Below are positions 40,715-51,462 of a stretch of 56,560 nt of DNA, piece after piece. The position numbers and the translations under genes were made by a program. The notes below the pieces were generated by a model. The model had not been told where the DNA came from. It ran no database searches and saw nothing but the letters and a program-made list of their open reading frames with translations. Origin of the DNA: Meiothermus sp. (GTDB lineage: Bacteria; Deinococcota; Deinococci; Deinococcales; Thermaceae); assembly GCF_025056915.1 (NCBI RefSeq), contig NZ_JANWVH010000008.1, forward strand, positions 1-56,560. Direction: 5' to 3'. Numbering within the stretch: position 1 is the first letter of the stretch; every line of letters begins with the position of its first letter.

Positions 40715-40853
40715 GGCCTTCCCTTAGCAGCAGGTAATCCTTGACCATCTCAAAGGCCGCCTCAAAGATGGCCTCCACAGGCTGGCTCTGCCAGAAGCGC
40801 AGGTCGAAGTCATCCTCTTCGCCCAGCTTGCCGTAACGCTCACTTACCTGCAT
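40662..40853 (-). CDS. Small hypothetical partner of the broken nucleotidyltransferase
   Basis: The 63-residue product reads MQVSERYGKLGEEDDFDLRFWQSQP, then VEAIFEAAFEMVKDYL and a C-terminal RLQRTVESFQ. I recognise this pattern as the small gene that commonly precedes nucleotidyltransferase-fold genes. Its stop lies inside the next gene (overlap 40662-40714), the usual translational coupling. The start at 40853 is chosen from that pattern; an ATG eight codons earlier exists. It may still be expressed although its partner is broken. The function is unknown. Confidence 0.65.
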   Translation of the reverse strand: MQVSERYGKLGEEDDFDLRFWQSQPVEAIFEAAFEMVKDYLLLREGHADQPRLQRTVESFQKA

Positions 40854-40939
40854 AGATTCATTGTACCCGAGTCTCATCGTCCTCTGGCGTGGCCTCTGGG
40901 AGGCTGTCGTTCGCCCTCAAGGGGTGGGCCAGCTCAGTC

Positions 40940-43303
40940 TTAGGGCCTTAGCTCGAGCGTCCAGGTCGGGCCCCAGTCGGCAGGCCGGGTGCTCAGGGGC
41001 ACGGTTCGGTTGTCGCGCCAGAGCCACAAGAGGTCGTCGAAGTGGGGGCTGAACACATCGGCGGACTGGCCCATGGGGTAGATGATGCGGCTGTTGTCGG
41101 GGTCGGCCAGGTCGAAAAGGGTGCGCAGGCTGGCCCCGGAGGTGTGCACAAAGGTGTCCTGGTTGTAGTTGGCTACATTCACGGTGTGCATGGAGCCAGG
41201 GGTGGGCAGGGTGCGGTTGAACAGGCCGCCAATGAGGGGCGTGGAGGCCAGGGGCGAGATCAGGCTGGCCTGGTGCAGCCGGCCCCACTGCCACTGGGCG
41301 GGGTCGGGGCCTAGGCGGCGCTCGAGTTCCGCCCCGGCTTTCTCCAGGGCCTGGGCCATGAACTCCGCGCAGTTGCGAATCCCGGCGCTGGCGTTGCGGC
41401 ACCAGCGCCCATCCTCCCGCAGGGTCTGGACGAAGGTATAGGGCACCGGGGGGTAGCGAAGCTCGAGTTCGTCCTCCAGCATCCGGGAAATCTCGCGGTA
41501 GTAGAAGGCAAAGGCCGTGGCCCCCACCGAGTCCAGCTCGGCCCGCAAATCCCACCCCCGCACCGCACTCTGCAAGCGCCGCGCGGCCTCGCTTTGGGGT
41601 TGGAGGGCCAGCAGCGCGGGCAACATCTCCCGGGCAATGATGGAGTAGGTATCGCCCTGCCAGCGGGCCATGTCCTCGAGGCTGGCCCTGGGGGTCGCCA
41701 GAATCAGCTCGCGGATGCGCTGGGCCCGGAAAACCTCGGTGGTGTAGGTGGAGATGTCGGGCCCGCCGTGCGGCAACACCCGGTTGTTGGCGCTGCTGAC
41801 AAACCCCTCGCGGGGGTTCACCACCTGCGGCAGGCGCTCGAAGGCCACATAGCCCTTCCACTGCTGACCCAGCCGGGCGCTGGCCGGAAAGCGCCCGTCC
41901 CAGTCGCGCAGCGGAATCAGGCCGGGGGCAAAGTAGCCGATGTTACCGTCCACATCGGCATAAACGAAGTTCTGCATGGGAGCTGCGTAGCGCCGCAGGG
42001 CCTCGCGGAACTCGGCGGCATTGCGGGCGCGGTTCATGCCCAGGTAGGCATCCAGGGTGGTGTCCTCTGGCTCCAGGCCCGTCCAGCGCACCGCCACGGC
42101 CTGGTTCTCTCCGGCGATGGCGGTTCCAGCGGTCAGGCCAGGCCGCAAAAAAGCCCGGCCCAGGTCGGAAATCACCGGGCCGTATTCGCTTTCCCGCACC
42201 GTGAGGGTCACCGGGTCGGCCCCCCGCACCTGGATGATTTCCTGACGCAGGCGGAGCGGCACCAGGCCGGTGGGGGTTCGGTAGGCCTGCCCTTCCAAGT
42301 CCAGCACGAACAAATCCATCACGTCGGGCCGCACGTTGGTAGCCCCCCAGGCCACCCGGTCGTTGCGGCCCAGAAAGACCCCCGGCACCCCCGGAATGGT
42401 GGCCCCGATGGCCTGGTAGCCGGGGCCGCGCAGGTCGGCGATGTACCACAGGGCCGGGTTTTGCAGGCGCAGGTGGGGGTCGTTGGCCAGCAGGGGCTTG
42501 CCGGTGGTGGTGCGCGCGCCGCTCAGCACCCAGTTGTTCGAGCCCTGGTCGGGGGTGCGGGGGGCCAGGCGAAGGGTCTCGGAAAAGCGGGCCAGCTCTT
42601 CTAGCACAGCCAGCAAGTTTGCGGAGAGGGCGGGCGGTGGCGTGGCTTGGCTTTGTCCGGCCCGCTCGTTGGCACCGGGCAGGTCGCCGGGTTGCAGGAT
42701 GGTGGGCCAGCCCTGCGGATACACCCCCCGCAGGTTGTTGAAACCTTCCACCCCCACCTTGCTTAGGATGAAGGCATTGTCAATCTCGTCCTGCCAGACC
42801 TGGCCCAAGTCGTAGGATTGGAGCTTGCCCCAGGCCAGGGTGTCGGCGGGTGTCCAGGGCTCGGGGGTGAAGCCCAGCAGGGCAAAGGGCAGGGGCAGGT
42901 TGCCTTCGCGGATGAACTGGTTCACCCCTGCCGCGTAGGCCTCGAGGGCGCGGCGGGTGAACTCGGCGTGGTTAGGAAAGGACGCCTGCGCCGCGCGGTA
43001 GAAGCCCCAGGTGCGGAAAAAGCGGTCTTGCTCGAGGGCCCCGCTGCCCAGAATTTCCGACAACCGGCCCTGCGCCGCGCGGCGGCCCAGCTCCATCTGG
43101 AACAGCCGGTCGCGGGCGTGCACATACCCCTGGGCAAAAAACACGTCCATATCGCTCGAGAGGGCCCGGATATGGGGTATTCCCCAGCGGTCAAAGGTGA
43201 TGCTCACCGGCCCCGAAAGCCCCTGCACCTGCCGCACCTGGTTAACCGGCACGCACGAAATCAGCAACAAAAGCCCGGATAGCCAGAAAAAACGCCAGCG
43301 CAT
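40940..43303 (-). CDS. Penicillin acylase family (Ntn-hydrolase) lipoprotein
   Basis: The 787-residue protein has a signal peptide with lipobox LLLISC. The alpha-chain part opens VSITFDRWGIPHIRALSSDMDVFFAQGYVHARDRLFQMEL. The self-cleaving nucleophile is Ser255 in DQGSNNWVLSG. The beta chain has LLANDPHLRLQNPALWY and a downstream SSANNRVLP with the family Asn. Such enzymes cleave amides of hydrophobic acids, including acyl-homoserine lactones and beta-lactam side chains; the natural substrate here is unknown. GGAGG lies 7 nt before the ATG at 43303 and TAGAGT (43333-43328) is a likely -10. Confidence 0.93.
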   Translation of the reverse strand: MRWRFFWLSGLLLLISCVPVNQVRQVQGLSGPVSITFDRWGIPHIRALSSDMDVFFAQGYVHARDRLFQMELGRRAAQGRLSEILGSGALEQDRFFRTWGFYRAAQASFPNHAEFTRRALEAYAAGVNQFIREGNLPLPFALLGFTPEPWTPADTLAWGKLQSYDLGQVWQDEIDNAFILSKVGVEGFNNLRGVYPQGWPTILQPGDLPGANERAGQSQATPPPALSANLLAVLEELARFSETLRLAPRTPDQGSNNWVLSGARTTTGKPLLANDPHLRLQNPALWYIADLRGPGYQAIGATIPGVPGVFLGRNDRVAWGATNVRPDVMDLFVLDLEGQAYRTPTGLVPLRLRQEIIQVRGADPVTLTVRESEYGPVISDLGRAFLRPGLTAGTAIAGENQAVAVRWTGLEPEDTTLDAYLGMNRARNAAEFREALRRYAAPMQNFVYADVDGNIGYFAPGLIPLRDWDGRFPASARLGQQWKGYVAFERLPQVVNPREGFVSSANNRVLPHGGPDISTYTTEVFRAQRIRELILATPRASLEDMARWQGDTYSIIAREMLPALLALQPQSEAARRLQSAVRGWDLRAELDSVGATAFAFYYREISRMLEDELELRYPPVPYTFVQTLREDGRWCRNASAGIRNCAEFMAQALEKAGAELERRLGPDPAQWQWGRLHQASLISPLASTPLIGGLFNRTLPTPGSMHTVNVANYNQDTFVHTSGASLRTLFDLADPDNSRIIYPMGQSADVFSPHFDDLLWLWRDNRTVPLSTRPADWGPTWTLELRP

Positions 43304-43327
43304 GGTCAAACCTCCAGATTTGGCCTT

Positions 43328-43333
43328 ACTCTA
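43328..43333 (-). promoter_or_regulatory. -10 element of the penicillin acylase gene
   Basis: TAGAGT on the minus strand, 24 nt before the ATG; RNA would start about 17 nt before it and include GGAGG. Confidence 0.45.
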
Positions 43334-43504
43334 CCCGAGTCATGCCGGATTCCAAAGACCGCCTTCGAAGCGCACAGCCTCTTTTTGCATCCAATCGCCG
43401 CCATCCGGCAAACAAAATGACCGAATCCGCATGGAGGGCAAAAAACCAGGCTGCTCTGGCCAGAAAGCAACCAGCTCCAAAGCCATCTCTGCTGTTCTTA
43501 TGCT

Positions 43505-44605
<1,101 letters not shown>

Positions 44606-44958
44606 CGAGAGGCTCCCTTGGGTCGGCCAATGGCCGGGTGGGTTGAAACAAAGTTCGTCAGCAAAAGGGCCCAGCCGGTATTTCGATAAGTGCAGATTTT
44701 TTATTTCGGCGTGGCTGGGGTAGTGAGACCCCTGCACCTTTCCAACCCACGCTCATGAGTATATGCCACCCTTTCATAAAAGGCTGCCCTAAATGAACAC
44801 AGTCCAGCGCCAGCGCGGTGGTGGTGCGCTGTTTGCCTGGAGCGAATCGCCAATAGCCCCAGGGCTGAAGGCTAAATGACCGTATGGCCCCGCAGGCATT
44901 TCACCATGTCAAACCACTGTTTGCGACCTGAGACCACGTAGCGCGGCATCCCACCAGT
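44606..44958. other. 353-nt gap between pilT and the M28 peptidase gene
   Basis: It contains a TATACT (minus strand, 44763-44758) that may be the pilT -10, implying a leader of about 145 nt. A CAGGGG/CCCC hairpin lies around 44725-44735. No further coding sequence is evident. Confidence 0.4.
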
Positions 44959-46020
44959 TCAGGCCAGTTGGCGCACCAGCGCACGCGCGTATCCCAGGGT
45001 TTCTTCCACCGCTTTCCAGTCCACGCCGTCGGGCCGGTCGGAGGGCCAGTGCCAGTGGGGGGGTATCCCCTGCTCTAAGCGAATGAGGGTCAGGCAAGGA
45101 ATGCCCCGCGCGGCAAAGGGGCGGGTGTCGAAAAAGGCCAGGCGGTAGGCCAAGGGCCTTGCCCCCGGATTGGCCTGGGCCCGCTCGAGCATGCCCCCCC
45201 GGTAGGTGTGGTAGACCAGCATGCCCTCGCCGGTTGCATAAAACAGCTCCCCCTTGCCCACGTTGTCGAGGTTGAGCACCAGGGCGTCCGGTGGAACCCG
45301 CCCCGAACGCGCCAGGTACTCGGCCCCCCTGGCCCCCACTTCCTCGCTACCGGTGAGGGCCAGCATCACCCGGTAGCCCGGCAGGGGGTTTTGGGTCAGC
45401 TCCTCGAACAGCGCCGCTGCCACCGCTACCCCGGTGGCGTTGTCGTTGGCCCCGTTGACATAGGGTTCCCGGAGTTCACGCAGGGTCAGGAGCACGGCCT
45501 GAACCGAAAAATACAGGCCCAGCAACTGCGAGACTACCGGCAACAAGGCGCCCAGGGGCAGCACCGTCGCCAGCCCGGCATTGAGCAGGAAGTTGCGCCG
45601 GAAATACCGCACCTGCTGGGGGTGGTAGAGGAAAAAGGTCTTGGCGGAGTCGTAGTGGGCCATCAAGACCAGGGTTTTTGGGCCCTGGCCGGCCTCGGCC
45701 AGCAGGTTTTGCGAGGGGTAGCGGTCGAATAGGGGCCGCCAGGGCACCCACCAGCCCGAAAAATGCGCCCAGAAGCCATAGGTTCCCAGCAGGGCCAGCC
45801 ACCAGAGCCCCCCCAAACCACCCGAGGCCAGTAACAGGCTAATCAGGATGAGCTCGGGGCCGTAGCTGCGGGGAGCCCGGAAGGTTTGGGTCTCAACCGA
45901 GATGAGAGGCCCCAGACGCGCCCCCAGGTAATCCTTGAGTTTCTGTGCAGCCTGGGCCTCGAGGGCCGTGGCACTCCCCCGGTGCGGCAGGGCACAAAGT
46001 TCTTCCCATAGTGTTCGCAC
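44959..46020 (-). CDS. M28 family zinc aminopeptidase-like membrane protein
   Basis: The 353-residue protein shows the M28 metal ligands: His and Asp in LMAHYDSAK, Asp in GANDNATGVAVAA, Glu-Glu in LTGSEEVGARGAEYL, Asp in VLNLDNVGKG and a late His in PPHWHWPSD. Two pairs of hydrophobic segments (about residues 75-105 and 165-200) interrupt the usual fold, so it may be anchored in the membrane. The GTG at 46020 lies 6 nt after TATGCT, the leaderless layout; the frame runs 19 codons further. Substrates are unknown. Confidence 0.88.
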   Translation of the reverse strand: MRTLWEELCALPHRGSATALEAQAAQKLKDYLGARLGPLISVETQTFRAPRSYGPELILISLLLASGGLGGLWWLALLGTYGFWAHFSGWWVPWRPLFDRYPSQNLLAEAGQGPKTLVLMAHYDSAKTFFLYHPQQVRYFRRNFLLNAGLATVLPLGALLPVVSQLLGLYFSVQAVLLTLRELREPYVNGANDNATGVAVAAALFEELTQNPLPGYRVMLALTGSEEVGARGAEYLARSGRVPPDALVLNLDNVGKGELFYATGEGMLVYHTYRGGMLERAQANPGARPLAYRLAFFDTRPFAARGIPCLTLIRLEQGIPPHWHWPSDRPDGVDWKAVEETLGYARALVRQLA

Positions 46021-46026
46021 GGCCCT

Positions 46027-46032
46027 AGCATA
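46027..46032 (-). promoter_or_regulatory. -10 element of a leaderless promoter
   Basis: TATGCT on the minus strand, 6 nt before the GTG at 46020. Confidence 0.5.
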
Positions 46033-46133
46033 AGGCTCACGGCCCCATGCCCAAAGCAAAAGACGGAGCGCTAGCAACCTCCGCCCTCTGCGCTCTGTGC
46101 GCTACGCCCTTGGTCGCTGCAAAGTTCAGGGCT

Positions 46134-46139
46134 TAGACT
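46134..46139 (+). promoter_or_regulatory. -10 element of a leaderless promoter
   Basis: TAGACT ends 7 nt before the ATG at 46147. Confidence 0.6.
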
Positions 46140-46146
46140 TGAGGGC

Positions 46147-46446
46147 ATGGGCAAGAAACGTCGGGAAGAAAAGCTCAAGCGCAAAGCCCAGCAGCGCACC
46201 CCGCTTTCAGGCCGGGACATGCTACGCATTTTTCCCAGCCTGTTGCTGCGGGCCTTTATTGTGGTGATGCCCCTCACCCTGCTCATGACCTTCCTGGGGG
46301 CCAGCGGGGTTACGCTCTTCAACAATTTCTGGGTTCAGATGGGCGCCTACCTGGCCGCCTACATCGTGTTCAACCGGTTTATCTTTGGCCCTGTTCGCAA
46401 CTATCGGCCCCAAAGCCCGCCCCACACCTCAACCAGGGCAAAGTAA
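46147..46446 (+). CDS. Small membrane protein, two predicted segments
   Basis: The 99-residue protein has a strongly basic N-terminus (MGKKRREEKLKRKAQQRTP). Two membrane segments follow (about residues 33-53 and 60-80), then a short polar tail. It lacks a recognisable family. The start follows TAGACT by 7 nt. It is divergent from the M28 gene. Its basic N-terminus should stay in the cytoplasm. The function is unknown. Confidence 0.75.
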   Translation: MGKKRREEKLKRKAQQRTPLSGRDMLRIFPSLLLRAFIVVMPLTLLMTFLGASGVTLFNNFWVQMGAYLAAYIVFNRFIFGPVRNYRPQSPPHTSTRAK

Positions 46447-46792
46447 GGACTCGGTGGTAAAGATACCCATACCATCCGGCAGATTCCAACGAGAATAGCC
46501 CTCAACCCCCTCCCTAACCCGTAGGGGCGGTGGGGAAGGGTATTTGCCGAGGCGCTCAACCTGCATGATTGCCTGAAGGGCCAGGTCTGCAACCCCACCG
46601 GGCCTCCCCTACCTGGTAAGGGAGGGGCAGAGCAAGGCCAGGCAAGGACACAAGCCGCGGGTCGCAGGCCAAAAGTGCGGCTGGGGCCAGACATCACGGG
46701 ATTCTTTTATAAGGCAGTGGGCTTTGAACCATCGCCCATAAGAGCCCACTTCTGGCCTTCAACTTTCGACATCTGAACGGCCCGCAGGCCGC
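46447..46792. other. 346-nt gap with an inverted-repeat element
   Basis: CCCCTCCCT (46507-46515) and AGGGAGGGG (46619-46627) bound about 120 bp and may mark another small mobile repeat. GCGGCC-TGC-GGGCCG (about 46780-46795, minus strand) is a weak hairpin after rsfS. No gene was found. Confidence 0.45.
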
Positions 46793-47137
46793 TTACAGCC
46801 GCTTTGCATCGGCCCAGAAGCCTTCCAGGTCGTAGTACTCGCGGGCCTCGGCGCTCATCAGGTGCACCAGCACCGGGCCATAGTCCAGAAGAATCCAGCG
46901 CGGGCTGGGCCCCTCGACCTTGTGGGCCCGGATGCCCTCTTCTTCCTGGAGTTTTTCCCGCACGGCCCGCTCGAGGGCTTGCAGGTGGGGCTGGGAGGTT
47001 CCGGTGGCAATCACAAAGTAGTCCAGCGAATCGGAGACGCCGGTCAGGTCCAGCGCCACCACGTTTTCGGCCTTTTTGTCTTCCAGGGCTTGCTTAACGT
47101 GCGCAATTAGCGTTTGGGTATCAATGGTTTTGACCAT
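46793..47137 (-). CDS. rsfS: Ribosomal silencing factor RsfS
   Basis: The 114-residue protein binds L14 and blocks subunit joining in starvation. The family core AENVVALDLTGVSDSLDYFVIATGTSQPHLQAL and HKVEGPSPRWILLDYGPVLVHLMSAEAREYYDLE is complete. It begins 24 nt after the obgE stop, yet TACAAT (47151-47146) lies 8 nt before its ATG, so it has its own near-leaderless promoter. In many bacteria nadD and yqeK sit beside rsfS; here yqeK lies on the far side of rplU and nadD is absent from the window. Confidence 0.96.
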   Translation of the reverse strand: MVKTIDTQTLIAHVKQALEDKKAENVVALDLTGVSDSLDYFVIATGTSQPHLQALERAVREKLQEEEGIRAHKVEGPSPRWILLDYGPVLVHLMSAEAREYYDLEGFWADAKRL

Positions 47138-47145
47138 TCGTTCCT

Positions 47146-47151
47146 ATTGTA
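47146..47151 (-). promoter_or_regulatory. -10 element of rsfS
   Basis: TACAAT on the minus strand, 8 nt before the rsfS ATG, in the short space after obgE. Confidence 0.55.
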
Positions 47152-47161
47152 CACAATCGGC

Positions 47162-48412
<1,251 letters not shown>

Positions 48413-48423
48413 GGCAAGCCAAA

Positions 48424-48460
48424 AGCCGAAGGCCAAGCACGGGGGCTAGAGCCTTCGGCT
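48424..48460 (-). terminator. Hairpin between rpmA and obgE
   Basis: A perfect 10-bp stem AGCCGAAGGC (48424-48433) with GCCTTCGGCT (48451-48460), loop 17 nt; on the minus strand TTTT follows. It may lower obgE expression relative to the ribosomal genes, as a partial terminator or a processing site. Confidence 0.55.
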
Positions 48461-48471
48461 ACCGATTTACG

Positions 48472-48747
48472 TCAGTCGCCAGCCTTGGCCAGCTCGAGGG
48501 GCTTGACCCGCACATAGCGGCCCATGCGGCCTTTGTCGGCGAACTCCACCACCCCGTCAATCAGGGCGAACAGGGTGTAGTCGCGGCCCAGGCCCACGCC
48601 CTCACCGGGGCGAAACTTGGTGCCGCGCTGGCGCACCAGCACGTTCCCGGCCTTGACCACCTGACCTTCGAAGCGCTTGACCCCCAGGCGCTTGGCTTGG
48701 CTATCGCGCCCGTTTTTGGTTGAACCCAGACCTTTTTTGTGTGCCAT
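48472..48747 (-). CDS. rpmA: 50S ribosomal protein L27
   Basis: The 91-residue protein [22 protein letters not shown] is L27 and lacks the Firmicutes N-terminal extension. The family core [28 protein letters not shown] is present. Its N-terminus reaches the peptidyl-transferase centre. GGAGGGA lies before the ATG. It is the middle gene of rplU-rpmA-obgE. Confidence 0.98.
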   Translation of the reverse strand: MAHKKGLGSTKNGRDSQAKRLGVKRFEGQVVKAGNVLVRQRGTKFRPGEGVGLGRDYTLFALIDGVVEFADKGRMGRYVRVKPLELAKAGD

Positions 48748-48823
48748 ATCGTCCCTCCAGAAGGCTGAAGGCTTTTAGCGAATGACCCAGGGCTAGCAGC
48801 TATGGGCTATCGGCTATCAGCTT

Positions 48824-49129
48824 TCAGGCGCGAATCTCCTTCACCACAATCTCGGTGTAGGGCTGGCGGTGGCCCCGCTTGCGGCGGTACTGGATTTTGG
48901 CCTTGAACTTGGCCACCACCACCTTTTTGCCCTTGCCATGTTCGACCACCTCGGCCACCACTTTGGCGCCGGGAACGGTGGGCGTACCCACCACGGTCTT
49001 CTCGCCGCCCAGCATCAGCGCATCGAACTCCACGGTATCGCCGGGGTTGGCCTCGAGCTTCTCCACGCGCAGCTTGCTGCCCGCTTCTGCGCGGTACTGT
49101 TTCCCACCCGTCTTAATGATTGCGTACAT
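48824..49129 (-). CDS. rplU: 50S ribosomal protein L21
   Basis: The 101-residue protein begins MYAIIKTGGKQYRAEAGSKL and ends KIQYRRKRGHRQPYTEIVVKEIRA, typical of L21. The frame is open 25 codons upstream, but those lie in the structured leader. It is the first gene of the rplU-rpmA-obgE operon, driven by a consensus promoter at 49211-49239. Confidence 0.98.
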   Translation of the reverse strand: MYAIIKTGGKQYRAEAGSKLRVEKLEANPGDTVEFDALMLGGEKTVVGTPTVPGAKVVAEVVEHGKGKKVVVAKFKAKIQYRRKRGHRQPYTEIVVKEIRA

Positions 49130-49141
49130 GACCACACTCTC

Positions 49142-49207
49142 CAGTTGGCCGTTTGGGATGCAGGGGCAATCCGGCAAACGGCTCGGGTCTATTAACCCAG
49201 CCAACTG
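49142..49207 (-). promoter_or_regulatory. rplU leader, three-way-junction fold (L21-leader-like)
   Basis: Outer arms CAGTTGGC and GCCAACTG (49142-49149 with 49200-49207) enclose two hairpins. One is GCCGTTTG with CAAACGGC (49148-49155 and 49175-49182); the other is GGGT with ACCC (49185-49188 and 49195-49198). RNA would begin just at the outer arm. Ribosomal-protein leaders upstream of rplU are known in other phyla; whether this binds L21 is untested. Confidence 0.65.
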
Positions 49208-49210
49208 ACA

Positions 49211-49239
49211 ACTATAGCGGTTATGCCGACTTGTTTCAA
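49211..49239 (-). promoter_or_regulatory. Promoter of rplU-rpmA-obgE
   Basis: On the minus strand TTGAAA (49239-49234), a 17-nt spacer and TATAGT (49216-49211). Confidence 0.85.
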
Positions 49240-49546
49240 GTGCCGGAAGCCTGGTGGGCCTGTATCGTTTTCAGGGCAACCACCTTCGTTTTGCCAGGGG
49301 GCGCTGCATCCTGAATTTGGGCCAGCAAAGAAAGCCCGCGAACTGAGCAAGCAGATACCTGTGCGTGCCCGAACAGTGTGGAAAGGACAAAACCCAACTG
49401 CATTTGCTCAAATAATGGCTCGAGGGTTGCGAGGCAATTGGGATGGCCATGGCCGAGCTTGGAAATTTCCAAAAATATGGTAGGCTTTTTGCTGCGGATG
49501 GGCAGGAGTTTCCAAAACCTGCTCCCGCCCTCGGCGGAGGCTTCAC
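49240..49546. other. 307-nt gap between divergent rplU and yqeK
   Basis: Apart from the rplU promoter at its left edge, an AT-rich GGAAATTTCC palindrome (about 49459-49468) and nearby TATGGT may belong to a yqeK promoter. Two short overlapping frames on opposite strands have no support. Confidence 0.4.
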
Positions 49547-50116
49547 TTGACCCGCACGATCTCTGTCGTTGATCTGTCCGAAAAGGTGCGCCAGCAGGTC
49601 AGGCCTGAGCGCTTTGCACACATCTTACGGGTGGCCGAACTGGCCGCCCAAATCGCCAGGGCCAACCGGCTCGACGTGGAAAAAACCTATCTGGCGGCCA
49701 TCCTGCACGATGCGGCCCGCGACCTGAGTGACCAGAAGTTGATGGAACTTGCGCCGCCCGTAATAGCCCTTGAATTGAGCCACCCCCTTTCGCTTCATGG
49801 CCGTGCGGGCCGCAAGCTGGCCGAACAGTGGGGCATCGAGGACGAAGAGGTGCTCGAGGCCATCGAGGGCCACGTGTACGGGGTTCGCCCCGACCACCCG
49901 ATTGGCATGGCCCTCTATGTGGCCGATGTCTCGGAGCCGGGCCGTGGGGTCAACCACGATATCCGCGAACTGGCGCTGGCCGGGCGGCTTCTGGAAGCGT
50001 ACCAAAAGGCCGTCATCTGCAAGGTCAGATACCTTGAGAGCAAGGGCATTGAACCCCACCCCAGAACCCTGGCGGCCTACAGGGCCGTTCTGGAGCAGCT
50101 CGAGGCCGACACTTAG
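49547..50116 (+). CDS. yqeK: YqeK-type HD phosphohydrolase (Ap4A hydrolase)
   Basis: The 189-residue HD-domain protein has ERFAHILRVAELAAQIARAN, the HD pair in LAAILHDAARDLSD, and EAIEGHVYGVRPDHPIGMALYVADVSEPGR. This fits YqeK, which splits diadenosine tetraphosphate symmetrically. The start is TTG with GGAGG six nt upstream; no ATG is nearby. The related nadD is not adjacent, unlike the common nadD-yqeK-rsfS order. An LCP gene with its own promoter follows. Confidence 0.9.
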   Translation: MTRTISVVDLSEKVRQQVRPERFAHILRVAELAAQIARANRLDVEKTYLAAILHDAARDLSDQKLMELAPPVIALELSHPLSLHGRAGRKLAEQWGIEDEEVLEAIEGHVYGVRPDHPIGMALYVADVSEPGRGVNHDIRELALAGRLLEAYQKAVICKVRYLESKGIEPHPRTLAAYRAVLEQLEADT

Positions 50117-50169
50117 GGGTTGCCTGGCCCTTTTGAATGGTCTGTTACGCTTTAGTGGTTCAGGTTTTG

Positions 50170-50175
50170 TAGTCT
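50170..50175 (+). promoter_or_regulatory. -10 element of a leaderless promoter
   Basis: TAGTCT ends 7 nt before the ATG at 50183. Confidence 0.55.
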
Positions 50176-50182
50176 ATGGGTC

Positions 50183-51454
50183 ATGGCGCAACCACGAATA
50201 CCCCCTCGGGCTCGAGGGAGGTTGTGGGTTCGTAGGCGACGGGCGGGGCCTCGGCCCTCCCTGGTTTTGCTGGGGCTGGCCTTGCTGACCCTGGCTGGGG
50301 CCCTGGCGTATGGGCCGCAGCTTCGGGAAGTGCAGGCCGGACTGTTTGGCGGGTATCGGGGCAGCGGCCCTGTTGAGGAACTGAGCCTGGTGGTGGCCGC
50401 CCGCGACACCGAGTACTGCGGCTACCACACCGCCTGCGGGCCGGGGCTTCGCACCGACACCATCTTTTACCTTCGCTTGCGCGGTTCGGAGGCCACCGTG
50501 GTGGCCATCCCGCGCGACCTGCGCTACAGCGGCGAGACGCCCGCGGGGTATTACGAAGGCAAGATTAATTCGGTCTACGAGCGGGGCGGCGGGGCCGAAG
50601 GCTTGCGGCAGGCCGTTGAGCAGCTGCTCGGCGTGCCGGTGCAGCACTACCTGATTCTGACCTTCGAAGCCGTGATGAAACTGGTGGATGCGGTGGATGG
50701 GGTGGATGTGGTGTTGCCCTATCCGATGAAATACACCGACCGGGCGGCAGGCCTTTACATAGATTTTCCGGCGGGGCCCGTGCACCTGAACGGAAAGGAT
50801 GCCGTCAAGTACATGCGCTTTCGCCGCTGGGAAGGCTCCGATTTGGGCCGGCTGGATCGCATCAAGGAAGTGATGGAGCTGGCTCTGCGCAAAGCCCAAA
50901 GCCCCCGCTACTGGCCTCGTCTGCCGGGGGTTGCCGGGGCATTGTGGAGCTCCCTCGAGACCACCCTCCCCCTCGGCGAGGCCCTGCAACAGCTGCCCAA
51001 CTTGAAGGGCCTGACCCTCAAAAGCGCCACCCTGCCCACCCTCGAGGAAGGCCGCTTCCTGGTGCTCGACCAGGCGGCCATGGCTTCCTTTACAGCCGGA
51101 CTGCTGGGCCACACCCCCGAGACCCTGGTGATGGCCCGGCTGGTGCAGGCCGAGGCCCTGGGCCTCAAAACCTTGCTTTTAGACCGGAGTGGAGCGGGCT
51201 TGGGTGAACGCTACCGGCAGGGTTTTGTGGAGCTGGGCATCCCCCCACCAGAAGTACAGGTAGGCGAGGTCGGGGGCGAGAGCATGGTGCTGGTGCGGAG
51301 CGGGGTCTCGATTGTGGGGCGGGAGACGCCCGCCTTCCTGCTGGCTAGGGAGTACGCCGACCTGCTTCACCTGCCCCTCCAGACCCGCATCCGCCTGGAG
51401 CCCGGGGGCTACGACGTACTGATCGTGCTGGGGCCGCCCCAGCAGGCCCGCTAA
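50183..51454 (+). CDS. LytR-CpsA-Psr (LCP) family cell-wall glycopolymer ligase
   Basis: The 423-residue protein has a basic N-terminus and one membrane anchor (LVLLGLALLTLAGALAYG, about residues 29-46). The LCP domain contains RTDTIFYLRLRG, VVAIPRDLRYSG, GKINSVYERGG and the Arg-rich KYMRFRRWEGSDLGRLDRI. A C-terminal LytR_C domain follows. LCP enzymes attach glycopolymers to the wall outside the membrane. The start follows TAGTCT by 7 nt. In Thermaceae, yqeK and an LCP gene are usual neighbours of obg. Confidence 0.93.
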   Translation: MAQPRIPPRARGRLWVRRRRAGPRPSLVLLGLALLTLAGALAYGPQLREVQAGLFGGYRGSGPVEELSLVVAARDTEYCGYHTACGPGLRTDTIFYLRLRGSEATVVAIPRDLRYSGETPAGYYEGKINSVYERGGGAEGLRQAVEQLLGVPVQHYLILTFEAVMKLVDAVDGVDVVLPYPMKYTDRAAGLYIDFPAGPVHLNGKDAVKYMRFRRWEGSDLGRLDRIKEVMELALRKAQSPRYWPRLPGVAGALWSSLETTLPLGEALQQLPNLKGLTLKSATLPTLEEGRFLVLDQAAMASFTAGLLGHTPETLVMARLVQAEALGLKTLLLDRSGAGLGERYRQGFVELGIPPPEVQVGEVGGESMVLVRSGVSIVGRETPAFLLAREYADLLHLPLQTRIRLEPGGYDVLIVLGPPQQAR

Positions 51455-51462
51455 GGGGCCAC

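Noticed and set aside
49223-49483. 86-codon frame beginning MPTCFKCRKPGG
   Set aside because: The CxxC looks like a zinc finger, but there is no second pair or ribosome site, and it covers the rplU promoter.
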